DNA of 64,000 nucleotides from CAWEBF01 sp963807235 (GTDB taxonomy: Bacteria > Acidobacteriota > Vicinamibacteria > Vicinamibacterales > UBA2999): positions 1 to 64,000 of the forward strand of contig CAWEBF010000006.1 of NCBI GenBank assembly GCA_963807235.1, given 5' to 3'. The notes below the pieces were generated by a model. That model was given only the letters and a program-made list of their open reading frames with translations. It ran no database searches and was not told where the DNA came from. The translations under genes and the position numbers were made by a program. Shown here one piece after another: positions 1 to 8,905 of the stretch. Numbering within the stretch: the stretch's first letter is position 1; every line of letters begins with the position of its first letter.

Positions 1-1030
1 CCATGCCGGGGCGCACACCGCAGTAGTTGACAGCGTGGTCCCCTTCGCCGCCGCGCCGAAGCACACGACCGACTGATGCGCCCGGCTGGCCTCACCCAGA
101 AATGCCCAGCGAATCCGCCCTCTGCCGGTCCGCGCGCCGCGCCAGCGTGTGATACGTGGCGGGGTCCGCCAGCCGCGCCGCGTCCTCGCGAGCCGCCAGC
201 TCGGCAAGCGCGGCGGTGGGAGCCGCGCCCGAGGCCGCGTGGCGCGCGTAGATGCGCAGAGATCCCCCTTGCGTCGGCAGCTCCTCGACGTCCACGACCG
301 CAGCGCGTGCGTCGCGAGCGCCGCCGTGATCGAGCGGAGCGAGAGTCCTGGAAGTGCTCGTGATAGATCGTGTCGAACTGCGCTGTCCTGCACCAGCCGC
401 AGCAGGTGGTGGAACTCGAGGCTGGCCGCGCCGTCGGGCGCAGCAAGGCGGCGGATGCCCTCAACGAAGTCGTTGACATCGGGAACGTGCGCGACGACGT
501 TGTTTGCGACGACGAGGCGTGGCCGGAGCCCCCGCGCACCAGCTCTCGCGCCAGGTCGCGTGCCGAAGAACCGCGCGATGGTGGGGATACCCTTGGCCTG
601 GGCCACCGCAGCCACGTTTCCCGCGGGCTCGATGCCGAGCACGTCCAACCCGCCGCTGTTTGAAAGTACTGCAGGAGGTATCCAGTCGTTGCTCGCGAGC
701 TCACCACCCGGTCGCCTGGCTTGAGCGCGCAGGCGAGCGATCACCGTCGCGGCGAAGGCTTCGGAGTGCCGCAGGAGCGTGTTCGAGTAGGAGGAGAAGT
801 ACCGCGTAGATACCCGAAGATCGTCTCGCGCGACGCGACCGCCTCGAGCTGCAGCAAGGTACAGCCCGCGGCAGAGGATGCAGCCGAAGAGGATAATGAG
901 GCTCCTGGTCAGCGCGTGCCTCGGGGCGACGGTAGGCGTTGGCCAGAGGCGTCTCGCCGAGGTCCCAGACCGGGGAGCTGAGGGGAGCGGCGCACTGGCG
1001 GCACCGCGGCCCGGTTTCGGTTGCTGGCAT
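1..1030 (-). pseudogene. Sugar C-methyltransferase, frameshifted and cut by the window edge
   Basis: The N-terminus, reading from position 1030, has the paired-cysteine zinc-binding start of NDP-hexose C-methyltransferases (CRQCAAPL, then DLGETPLANAY). Further along, in changing frames, come a SAM-fold segment (LDVLGIEPAGN), a motif around YHEHF, the segment GGSLRIYARH and the C-terminal FGAAAKG typical of the family. These parts lie in the expected order but need at least four frame changes, and the C-terminus runs off the left edge. Known members add a methyl group to a keto-deoxysugar nucleotide, which fits the epimerase-like gene and the membrane sugar-transfer genes nearby. Either this is a decayed gene or the sequence here carries several indel errors. 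The errors seem more likely, because the next two genes show the same density of breaks while their motifs are intact. Confidence 0.6.
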
Positions 1031-1118
1031 TCGGTGTCGCTAATATTTTGCGTGTAAATTAGCATGAGTCGGTGTATTTTCTAACTGAAATTAGCCGAGA
1101 GTCACACTTCCACGTGAA
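1031..1118. promoter_or_regulatory. AT-rich divergent promoter region with CTAA/TTAG half-sites
   Basis: This short stretch between two divergent genes is far more AT-rich than its surroundings. It contains CTAAT at 1040-1044 facing ATTAG at 1058-1062, and CTAAC at 1081-1085 facing ATTAG at 1090-1094. The arrangement is suitable for a repressor or activator binding two dyads. No clean -35/-10 pair could be placed. The neighbouring plus-strand gene encodes a possible DNA-binding protein, so autoregulation is possible but unproven. Confidence 0.3.
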
Positions 1119-1214
1119 ATGGAGACCTGGATGCACTGGATGCAGATGAGGCGTTTTCGACTGACGGCAGCCACCCTGATGGCGGCGTTCATGTCGGTTC
1201 CTGAACCGTCCCTC

Positions 1215-1802
1215 ATGCCAAAGCCAACGAGCGCGCAAGGATTCAGCGTCAGGGCCGCGGCCAACCGCCGCGGCCGTCCGAGGAAGTTCAGCCGGCCGGC
1301 GCGGGCAATCACCTTGACGCTGCCGGAAGACACCATCGCCGCGCTGCGCGGCATCGATCGCGATCTCAGGCCGCGCCATGGTCCGCGTGGTTGCAACCTC
1401 TCGAGACAGGAACCGCCGCGATTGCCGGCGGAGCTGGCCGAATTCGGCGGGCAGGGCTGTGATCGTCGTGACGCCAAGCCGCGCGCTCACCGAGCGCACG
1501 GGTGCCGAACTGGTGCCGATGACGGACGGCCGCGCCCTGCTCGCGTTCGACGAGACGAGTCACCGTGTTCCAGTTCGAGCTGCGTCTCCTGGATGCGCTG
1601 GCCGATGCGACGCTCGACGACGAGCGACCGCGGGACGTTCGACCGCGCTCGCCAACATCCTCGGCGGGACGCGGCGCAGCGGCGCGCCCAGATGGGCCAA
1701 CGCAACATCATCGTGTTCCAGGGACTCGACGGAGGCCCCGCCAACCGACACGGTCTGAGCGCCCCGCGCAGCGGGGCCAACCGCTCACCGCCGGTTACTT
1801 GA
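1215..1802 (+). pseudogene. Ribbon-helix-helix-like DNA-binding protein, frameshifted
   Basis: From the ATG at 1215 the reading begins with a basic AT-hook-like motif (RRGRPRK), followed by ITLTLPEDTIAALRGIDRDL, which resembles a CopG/ribbon-helix-helix strand and helix. Later pieces lie in other frames: RLPAELAEFGG, AVIVVTPSRALTERTGAEL, then FQFELRLLDALAD and finally GQRNIIVFQGLDGG. They read as one protein of about 190 residues broken by at least four frame changes, as in the neighbouring genes. Another in-frame ATG lies upstream at 1119. The function is inferred only from the basic N-terminus and the strand-like motif. It could be a regulator of the adjacent sugar genes. Confidence 0.4.
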
Positions 1803-3088
1803 AGTGCTGGTTTTGCTCGTCGTATAGACGGTCGGCCACCCGGCCCGGCGGCAGTTTCACGTCATCGAAGGTCACGACGGCATCCTTGGCCACATCGCGG
1901 ACCAGGCGGCACCCTTCCACGAGGCCTTCGGGGAGATAGCTGTTCGAGCGACGCTCGTTCACGGCCACGGCTTCGCCGTAGGTCATGAAGTGGCCGTAGT
2001 TGTCCAGGACCTCCCCGGCGCGAAGATCGCGCTTGGCGACGGCGCACACCTCGACGCGAGGGCCCCCCGAGCGGCACGCCGGCCGCATCGCCGAAGAGGA
2101 CGGCGCGCGCCACGCTGGTGGGCGCCTCGAAGTGACAGAGGTGATACGGCGTGTAGAAGCGAGTAGAGCGGGCCCTCCCCCAGCTTGTACAGATTCAGAT
2201 AGTGTCTCTGCCGCGCGTCGGGTTGTTCCGCCAGGCAGAAGATCCCGGGGCCTGGCTGCGCCCCCACGACGTATTCCGACGATGCCGCCGAGCTCCCGGA
2301 GCTCGTCCAGATCGTAGCGGCTTGTCAGCGCGTCCACGTGGGCCTGGATGGTCGTAGCCCAGCATGCCGCGCCTGGCCACCGTCATGCCCACCGCGTTGG
2401 CCACGATGGCCTGCTCGAAATTCACCTTCGACCCATCCGCGAACGCCGTGACCATCTCCGGTTTCTGGCCCCATTTTTCCGCAAACGCGCGCTGCGTCAG
2501 CGGTGTGCGATACGGATCCTGCAGCCCCTTGATGTTCCCCATCACGCGCGGCACGAGCCCGAGGCCGGTGACGAAGCGGTGGAGGTTGATCTGCACTGCC
2601 GGCTGGTCGCCGTCGCAGGTGGACACGATCACGCCGTGGCGTTTGGCGTAGACCGCGAGGATCGGCCCCAGCGTGGCGTCCAGCTCGGCGTTCATCAGCA
2701 CCAGGTGCTTGCCGCAGGCAAACGTCTCGAGCGCCAGCTGCGCGCCAAGCTCGATCGCGCCCGTGACGTCCATCAATGCGTCGAGGTGCGGCGACCGGCA
2801 CAACAGGAAGGGATCGCCGGTGACGACCGGCCGGCCGGCTTCGATCGCGCGGTCGAGCGCCTCCTGCGTGTGCACGACAGCGGGCATGCAGCCGGGCGTC
2901 GCGTAGGCATAGGCCTCGACGGCTTGCTCCACGCGGCGCGCGTACACCGCGGAGAGCCGCATGCCGGTGACGTGGTTGACGACCTGGTTGGCCACGCCGC
3001 GGCCCATGAAGCCGGCGCCGATCATGCCGAAGCGGATCGGACGCCCGCTCGCTTCGCGCGCGCGCAGCGCCGCATCGACGACGATCAC
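1795..3088 (-). pseudogene. SAF-domain NAD(P)-dependent oxidoreductase (homoserine-dehydrogenase-like), frameshifted
   Basis: The start is a GTG at 3088 whose bases overlap the TGA of the epimerase-like gene upstream (GTGA), so the two are probably translationally coupled. The N-terminal third has a Rossmann nucleotide-binding motif (FGMIGAGFMGRGVANQ). It is followed by segments of the catalytic half and a C-terminal SAF-like domain (KRDLRAGEVLDNYG) ending DEQNQHFK. At least four frame changes are needed between about 2070 and 2340, while the first 250 codons are intact. The SAF-containing reductase family is found in deoxysugar and surface-polysaccharide clusters, which suits this location. 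The exact substrate cannot be read from sequence. Confidence 0.65.
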
Positions 3089-3677
3089 GTACCGGATCCC
3101 GCTCGCGCGCCCGTCGCCATGCGCGCGCGAATCGTGGCTTCGATCGCGTCGAGCCGCGGCCACTGGCGATCGCGGTCGGACATGTCGGCCGCCGGCAACG
3201 GGCCACGCGATTGCCAGGCGCGGATCGTCGTAGAGCAGGCCCCCGTCGTGCTGCGGCGCATAGTACTGCCCGGTCAGGTACGCCACTTCGGTGGCGTCCT
3301 CCAGCACCTGGTAGCCGTGGGCAAACCGTTTGCGGCACGTAGAGGCTGCGGCGGTTGTCGGCCGTCAGCTCGACGGACGTGTGCCGCAAGAAGGTGGGCG
3401 ACTCCGGCCGCAGGTCCACGATCACGTCGAGGATGGCGCCGCGCGTGCACCGGACCAGCTTGGTCTCGGCCGCGGGCGGATACTGGAAGTGCATGCCGCG
3501 GAGCGTGCCCTTGCGGTGGTTGAACGAGACGTTCCCCTGCACCAGGTCGGGATCGAACCCGTGGTCCTCGAACTCCTTCCGGCAGAACGTCGCGTGCAAA
3601 CAGCCCTCGTTGAATCGTGCCGCTGCCTCGACGTCGAGGACGAACGCGCCCGCCAGCGGCGTCTCCGTGAACACCAT
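3085..3677 (-). CDS. dTDP-4-dehydrorhamnose 3,5-epimerase-like protein, two frameshifts
   Basis: The ATG at 3677 is preceded by a strong ribosome site (GGAGGGG). The N-terminal part is a clear RmlC-like cupin: NEGCLHATFCRKEF, then NVSFNHRKGTLRGMHFQ with the HRKGTLRGMH catalytic region, then a strand rich in EL/ADN residues. An extra base near 3333 shifts the frame just before the conserved KRFAHGYQVLED, and a second indel near 3195 precedes the C-terminal MSDRDRQWP. When both are corrected the protein is about 195 residues, normal for the family. It would epimerise a 4-keto-6-deoxysugar nucleotide, upstream of the SAF reductase and the C-methyltransferase, so the three probably build a branched or methylated deoxysugar. 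Confidence 0.75.
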
Positions 3678-5088
3678 CAGTTTCCCCCTCCGACTCGCCC
3701 CGGGCAGTCCCGCAACGGCCGGCTCCCCGACCGACAGCGCGGCCATGATCATCGCGGGCCAGACCTGCATGATCAGCCGCTCGGTACGTCGTCGATACCA
3801 GATGAACCAGTTCCATCGACGAGATGAGGTAGGCGTTGTAGTACCCGATGAGCATCAACGCCACTACCATGAGAATGCCGCGTCCCGATCGTCCCGCGGG
3901 CGTGATCGCCATCGCCAGCGCGGCGCACATCGCCACGGGTAGGGACCAGCGGGCCCACGGCCCTCCCCAGCCCAGGAAGAGCGGCCACATGAGGTCGATC
4001 ACGCGCTGATGGCGATCGGGCGAGAGCAGATAGCCGATCGCGGCCGCGGTGGTGCTGGGTCCGTAGACCGGGGCCGCCGCCGCGGCCAGAATCAGCTTGA
4101 ACCAGGCGACCACCGCCAGGATTGGCGCCGCTCCAGCGGCCCACCACAGCATGTCCCGCGCGTGGCCGTGCCGTAGCGCGATCCACGCGACCAGCAGCCC
4201 CGATGCCAGGAGAAACACCGCACCCTCGTTCTTGGTCCACATGGCCAGGCCGCCCAGCAGGCCGGCGAGCAGCATGGCGGACCGTGCCCTTCGGGGGTCT
4301 CGCCAGACCAGCGGGTCGTCCTGCCGGAGCATCGCCAAGGACGCCACGACCAGCATGGACACCGGCAGGTCGGCCGTTTGCGCGGCCACCAGATGCGAGA
4401 ACGCGAAAGGCGCCACCAGCACCGACCCGGCCACCCACGCTCGCGTGCGGCGCACGTTCAGCGCGCCCATGACGACCGCGATGACCGTCGCGCCGTAGAC
4501 GCCAGACAGCAGCGCCGGCACGGCCGTCAACTCGCCGCCTGCGTAAGCCCACAGGCGAGCGACGCTCGCCGACACGAGGACCGGATGACCAGGCTGTGCC
4601 CACGTGAGCGCCATCGAGGCCGTCCAGCCATCGCCGGCTCGGTACAGGAAGCGCGCCTTCTGATTCCAGATCGCCCACGCATCCCACTGCCCGTGGGGCG
4701 CCGCCAGGTACTCGATGACGGGCACCGCGACCGCGGCCGCGGCCACGACGAGGAACGCACCGCGCGCCAGCCAATCGCCGGGCGTCAGGGCGCGTGGTGC
4801 CGGCGCCTCAGCACCAGGATCGTGAAGCGGTGTCCGCCTGGCGCGACGTCGCACGAGGACGCCGAGAATCACCCAACCGGCCGCGTCGGTGGCGACAAAC
4901 GCCGGTCCCGGAAAGAATCCCAGGGTCACCGCCGCGAACGTCGTCAGCGAGGAGAGGCCGATGCCGAGGCAGCACGCAACTCCCGCCGTCGTCAGGCGGG
5001 AATCGGTGGCAGGGCGGAGACCGAACGCCCGCAGTGCCCACCATGCGACCGCCACTGGCAGGAACAGGCCGGCGAGAGCCGCGATCAT
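3677..5088 (-). CDS. Polytopic membrane protein, GT-C glycosyltransferase-like, frameshifted near its end
   Basis: A hydrophobic protein of about 470 residues with roughly ten membrane segments. A first periplasmic loop contains GQWDAWAIWNQKARFLYR and a later one an AQPGHPVL motif; this layout is typical of GT-C-fold lipid-linked sugar transferases. Near 3810 the frame must shift to reach TERLIMQVWPAMIM, the usual C-terminal segment of this group. After correction the stop TGA would overlap the ATG of the epimerase-like gene at 3677, which needs a second small indel in the G run nearby. The ATG at 5088 overlaps the stop of the preceding small gene by four bases. The donor and acceptor are unknown. 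Confidence 0.65.
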
Positions 5089-5480
5089 GGAAGCAGACGC
5101 CGATACACCCGGTGATCCTCGGGTGTCGCGGACACCAGGAAGTACCCCTCCAGCCGCGGATCGCCACCGGGTTGCATCGTGCCCTGAGCCACGATCATGA
5201 ACTCGAGTCCGACGCGCGACAGCAGGACGCGCGGCGCAAGGGCATACTGCGCGGCGTAGTGCGCGCGCACGGCATCTTCGGCGCCGGCGTTTTCATAGCG
5301 TTCGAGGAAACCGACCTCACCGCGGGACGGCAGATGCGTGGCAAGTTGCGCGAACTCGGCCTGCTGGCGCTCCATCGGGTCGAGCGGCTGGGCCCTGGCA
5401 CCCCGCACGGCGCCGCACGCCGCCACGACCGCCCACGCCACGGCAAGCGCGGCGAGCCCCTGCTGCACGCGACTGGACAT
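5085..5480 (-). CDS. Small secreted or membrane-anchored hypothetical protein
   Basis: A 131-residue protein starting with one hydrophobic signal or anchor segment (ALAVAWAVVAACGAV), followed by a mostly polar domain with no motif I recognise. Its stop overlaps the next ATG by four bases, so it is coupled to the GT-C-like membrane protein. Its constant position directly before that protein suggests an accessory role in the same glycan pathway, but this is inference. A cysteine at the end of the hydrophobic stretch (ACGAV) could make it a lipoprotein; the box is not a strong one. Confidence 0.7.
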   Translation of the reverse strand: MSSRVQQGLAALAVAWAVVAACGAVRGARAQPLDPMERQQAEFAQLATHLPSRGEVGFLERYENAGAEDAVRAHYAAQYALAPRVLLSRVGLEFMIVAQGTMQPGGDPRLEGYFLVSATPEDHRVYRRLLP

Positions 5481-5495
5481 CGCGCCAGTATAAGG

Positions 5496-5543
5496 GGCTC
5501 TCGGCTCTAGGCTCTAGGCTCTAGGAAGAACTGGAGACTGGAG
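5496..5543. repeat. Heptad array: four GGCTCTN units then two ACTGGAG units
   Basis: Four consecutive 7-bp units (GGCTCTC, then three GGCTCTA) at 5496-5523 are followed six bases later by two ACTGGAG units. CTGGAGCC at the right is nearly the reverse complement of GGCTCTAG at the left, so an imperfect hairpin can form. The array lies between the small secreted protein and the O-antigen ligase. Confidence 0.85.
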
Positions 5544-5566
5544 CCGACTAAGCTGAGCCGGAGACG

Positions 5567-7000
5567 CTACGCGCTCTTCTCGTCAAGCCGCGCAAGGGCG
5601 ACGCCCGCTCCGAGACTCGCCCAGAACGGAACGGCCGCCTCGATCACGAGGAACGGATGGCCGGTGACGCACGTCAGGAGATAGGCGACGCAGCCGCAGA
5701 AGACGGCCAACAGCACCCCATCGCGCGGCCGGCGCTGCGCGCCTTGCCAGACCCGCGCCAGCGCAGCGCCCAGCCACCACAAGAGGATCGCGAGCCCGAT
5801 CACACCCAGTTCGGCCGCCGTCTGCAGGTAGTAGTTGTGCGCGTTCTCGCGGCCGTAGATGGCGGCAATCCCCGGAGGCATGAACGCACTGGAGCGTTCG
5901 TAATAGGTGCCGATACCGACGCCGAACACGGGGTTCGTGGCCCACATGCGGAGGCTGGTCTCGAGGAACTCCGCGCGGATGGCTAGCGAGAGCGTGGCGC
6001 TGCCCGCCGAGGCCGATGCGCTGCCCAGTCGCGCGCTGGCCGTCAACGCCGCCAGCGTCACCACGGCGGCGATCCCCAGCACGCGGACCGAAACCGCCGG
6101 CGCCCGTCCGTGTCGCGCCGCGAACCACCGGACCGCGAACCAGAGCGCGGCGCCGATGGCGCCCGCGGCCCACGCGGCCCGCGAACCGCTCATGAAGAGC
6201 GCCACGATCAACGTGACATGGCCGGCTGTCCACCATCCGCGCCGCGGACCGGTGCCCAGCGCAAACGGCAGCGACAGAAGGCCGGCGAGAATGTAGTGCG
6301 ATCCGGCCGCGTTGACGTCGGTGAGGTGGAACGAGCCGCGGGATCTGGTGCTGACCACCAGATATCGCAAGACCTCGTTGAAGTCGCCGGTCATGAGGTA
6401 CGTCACTGGCACGGCGATCACGCTCAGCGCCGCCGCGGCCAGACCCGACCACACGACGACCAGGAGCACTCGGCGAGGCAGCTCCGGCTCACGCCGCCCC
6501 AGGATCACGGCCGCACTGAACACCCCCGCACCGGCGAGCAGCAACATGGCCGCCGCCGTGTGGGGGTCGCGGCCAGCCGTCACCAGATAGTCCCCCAGCC
6601 CGCGCAGCGCCGACCACGGCGACCCGTCGGAGACCCGCGCAAGCGCGATTCGGCCCCAGGACACCACCACGATCGCGGCAAGCGTCACCGCCGGCGCCAG
6701 CGCGTGTGTGAGCCGCCACGGCTCTGCATGCGGCCGCTCGCGCAGCCTGAGCGCCCAGCCCACGAAGAATGCAACCAACAGAATCTCTGTCGCACGCACG
6801 GGGACTGTGGCCAGCCGCTCGCCCATCGGCGCCAGCGCCACCACAATCAGGATGGCGAACGCCGGACGCCACAGCGCTGTACCCAGGACGCCGGCCGCAA
6901 GAGCCGTCAGCCACCACGGTACGACTGGCGAGGTAATTGTCGGGGCCAGCAGCGCCAGGAGTGCCGCTGCTATCGCCGTGCGGAGGACCGCCGCCACCAC
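5567..7000 (-). CDS. O-antigen ligase family protein (Wzy_C domain)
   Basis: A 477-residue protein with about ten to twelve membrane spans. The large periplasmic loop near residues 330-380 holds the family region around NPVFGVGIGTYYE and GRENAHNYYLQTAAELGVIGL, with the conserved N, H and N. Such enzymes either join O-antigen to lipid A core (WaaL) or polymerise repeat units (Wzy); sequence alone does not decide. I chose the GTG at 7000 because the reading frame upstream runs into the two-hairpin repeat and has no better start in a leader-like context. The gene is intact, in contrast to its frameshifted neighbours, and belongs to the minus-strand surface-glycan block. Confidence 0.85.
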   Translation of the reverse strand: MVAAVLRTAIAAALLALLAPTITSPVVPWWLTALAAGVLGTALWRPAFAILIVVALAPMGERLATVPVRATEILLVAFFVGWALRLRERPHAEPWRLTHALAPAVTLAAIVVVSWGRIALARVSDGSPWSALRGLGDYLVTAGRDPHTAAAMLLLAGAGVFSAAVILGRREPELPRRVLLVVVWSGLAAAALSVIAVPVTYLMTGDFNEVLRYLVVSTRSRGSFHLTDVNAAGSHYILAGLLSLPFALGTGPRRGWWTAGHVTLIVALFMSGSRAAWAAGAIGAALWFAVRWFAARHGRAPAVSVRVLGIAAVVTLAALTASARLGSASASAGSATLSLAIRAEFLETSLRMWATNPVFGVGIGTYYERSSAFMPPGIAAIYGRENAHNYYLQTAAELGVIGLAILLWWLGAALARVWQGAQRRPRDGVLLAVFCGCVAYLLTCVTGHPFLVIEAAVPFWASLGAGVALARLDEKSA

Positions 7001-7020
7001 GGCGTCAATGGTATCCGCAC

Positions 7021-7072
7021 GCCCCGCCAAAGGCGGGGCAATCAAACACTGCCCTAGCGAGGCGAAGCCTCG
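7021..7072. repeat. Two-hairpin repeat element, copy 1
   Basis: GCCCCGCC-AAA-GGCGGGGC (7021-7039) is followed by the spacer AATCAAACACTGCCCTAG and then a second hairpin, CGAGGC-GAA-GCCTCG (7058-7072). The spacer and the hairpin layout recur at 13951-14000 with only a few changes. The sequence lies in the gap between the 7095-8709 gene and the O-antigen ligase. It could be a REP-like element, a processing or termination signal, or a structured RNA. Confidence 0.75.
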
Positions 7073-7094
7073 ATGGTCTGCGGCGGAGCCTCGC

Positions 7095-8709
7095 TCAGTC
7101 GTAGCCGCACACCCAGGGCGGAGCGCCGAACGACGTGCGTGGATGCAAATCGTTCCGCACGGCGATCCCGATCGAGGTGTCCTCGTCGCGTGGAAACCGA
7201 GCGCGAATCGTATATGCGCCGTCGATGAACGCGGCCAGCCGCGGAAACGCCCGCGAGAACTCCCCGTGGTCCGCCTCGTTGACGAGCACGAACGGGACCG
7301 TCTCAGCACGGATGCGCGTCAGCATGGCGGCCTGATCGCGCTCGGTCGCGAACGACTCCCGGAAGAATTGCGCGTGGCCCGCCGCAAACGGGCGGCCGGC
7401 AAAGAGGAAGTACTCGGGCGCGAACCAGGTGACGAGCAGCCGATCGTCGGGCCTGGTGCAACGGGCGAGATAGTCGACGATGGGGGGAATGTCGCCGGCG
7501 GGCCAGGTACGGGTCCCACGTGCCCGCCGCGCCCCGCAGGAGGACGCCACGCGCCGACGCCACGACACCGCCGGCGCCACGACTGAAGCCGGCTTGTGCA
7601 AAGCGGTCGCTCAGATTGACGACAGACCAGAGGCTCGCAGTCGCCACGGCGGCGATGGCCACGCCGGCGGCCGTCGCGGCGACGGCGGCCGTCGGGGCGA
7701 CGGCTGACGCGGGACGCGTCCTCCACCACGCCGGGAGCCGGCGCAGGGGCGCCGCAGCGGCGATCACGCAGGCCAGTGCGGCGACCACAGCCGCGTCGGG
7801 GAGGCGCGCGCGAAGGGGATGGCGAAGAATCACCACGCGGAACGCCACGGTGAAGAACCAGAGCGCGACCAGTGCGGGCAACTCCGGGGTGCGTCTCGAC
7901 GTGAACAGCAGCACGGTCAGCGCGAGGGCCGCCGCCGAATACACCCACACCAGAAGGGCCTCCGGGCTCAGCTCGCGGCCGAGCACGACGAGGCGAAGCG
8001 CATCCTCCTCTGGTGTGAGTGCCGGAAAGCCCAACAGCACTTGATGCTGCTCGGCCTTGCCGAACTCCAGGCCCACGCGCACGTGTTCCGCGAGGCCCTC
8101 GCCAAGCGCCAGGTAGGCCAGGTAGGGCGACACGATCAGCAGGCCCATGCCCATGAATCGCGCGATGGCACCGGCTCGCGCGCCAACCGGTTGCGACGTG
8201 TCCGCGGCAAGCGCGAGGGCCACGGCCCCAGCGGTCACGAGGCCCAGATCGTGGCGCAGCAGGAACGCTACGACCGCCCACGCGGCGAGCAGCCAGAGTC
8301 CCCGCGTGGACGGCCGGCGCGCGTGGCGGGCCACGAGCCACAGCGCCACGGCTGGCACGAGGAGCTTCGGATAGCTATACAAGCGCGTGTAGGAAACGGC
8401 GACGACGAGCCCGGCGAGCATGCCAGCGGAGAGCGATCGCGTCACGCCGACCGCCGTGGCGCACGTGAAGCCGGCGGCAAGGCCGACCATCGCGATGCTG
8501 AAAAGCGCCTCCGACAAATAGCCCGGCCAGACCGCTTGCGCGAGCGCCGACAGCCCCACGGCCAGCGGCATGCCGGGCTCGACGAAATCGCGTCCCGGCC
8601 AATCCCCCAACAGCAGCTGCTGGCTCCACGCCAGGTGCATGAAGTGATCGTTTTCGAACCCGTTGAACGCCGCGAGCCGAAACGCCATCGTGGCCAGCCC
8701 CACGGCCAC
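7095..8709 (-). CDS. Polytopic membrane protein, GT39-like glycosyltransferase, one frameshift
   Basis: The first 400 residues have a first loop with GFENDHFMHLAW and DWPGRDFVEPGMPL, then eight to ten hydrophobic spans, as in dolichyl-phosphate-mannose-type GT-C proteins. Near 7505 the frame changes to a soluble C-terminal domain that continues smoothly (DIPPIVDYLARCTRPDDRLLVTWFAPEYFLFAGR) and ends in VCGYD. The two parts together give about 535 residues. Start codon: the open frame offers only GTG codons, the first at 8709; an ATG in another frame slightly upstream may mean another indel. The role is probably transfer of a sugar to a lipid-linked or surface glycan; the substrate is unknown. 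Confidence 0.65.
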
Positions 8710-8786
8710 CGAGGCGACCGCGCACGCCGTCCGGAAGTCTGCGATCCACCGCCTGAAGCATGACCGAGCCCACGCGCGTTAGGCTA

Positions 8787-8821
8787 GGCCTCCGGCTCCC
8801 GGCTTCCGGCTACCGGCTTGC
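8787..8821. repeat. Heptad array of GGCTNCC type, five units
   Basis: Five consecutive 7-bp units read GGCCTCC, GGCTCCC, GGCTTCC, GGCTACC and GGCTTGC. The first four bases are nearly fixed and the last three vary. The array lies between the divergent membrane glycosyltransferase-like gene and the porin operon. Confidence 0.85.
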
Positions 8822-8828
8822 TCAGCGA

Positions 8829-8893
8829 TTGACAACTGCCGGTTTCGGTGCTCAAATACATCGATTTTGAATACTCAAAATATACATTTTGAG
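8829..8893 (+). promoter_or_regulatory. Candidate promoter and tandem palindromic operator of the porin operon
   Basis: TTGACA at 8829-8834 is a perfect -35 hexamer; TCAAAT at 8852-8857, after 17 bases, is a weak -10. Directly downstream are four related half-sites: TCAAAT (8852), ATTTTGA (8864-8870), CTCAAAAT (8874-8881) and ATTTTGAG (8886-8893). CTCAAAAT-ATAC-ATTTTGAG is a perfect 8-bp inverted repeat with a 4-bp spacer, and ATTTTGA-ATAC-TCAAAAT is another. The region is strikingly AT-rich for this genome. The half-sites are not a match to the FNR consensus spacing, so the regulator is unidentified. Confidence 0.5.
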
Positions 8894-8905
8894 ACTTCTT
8901 TGCCG

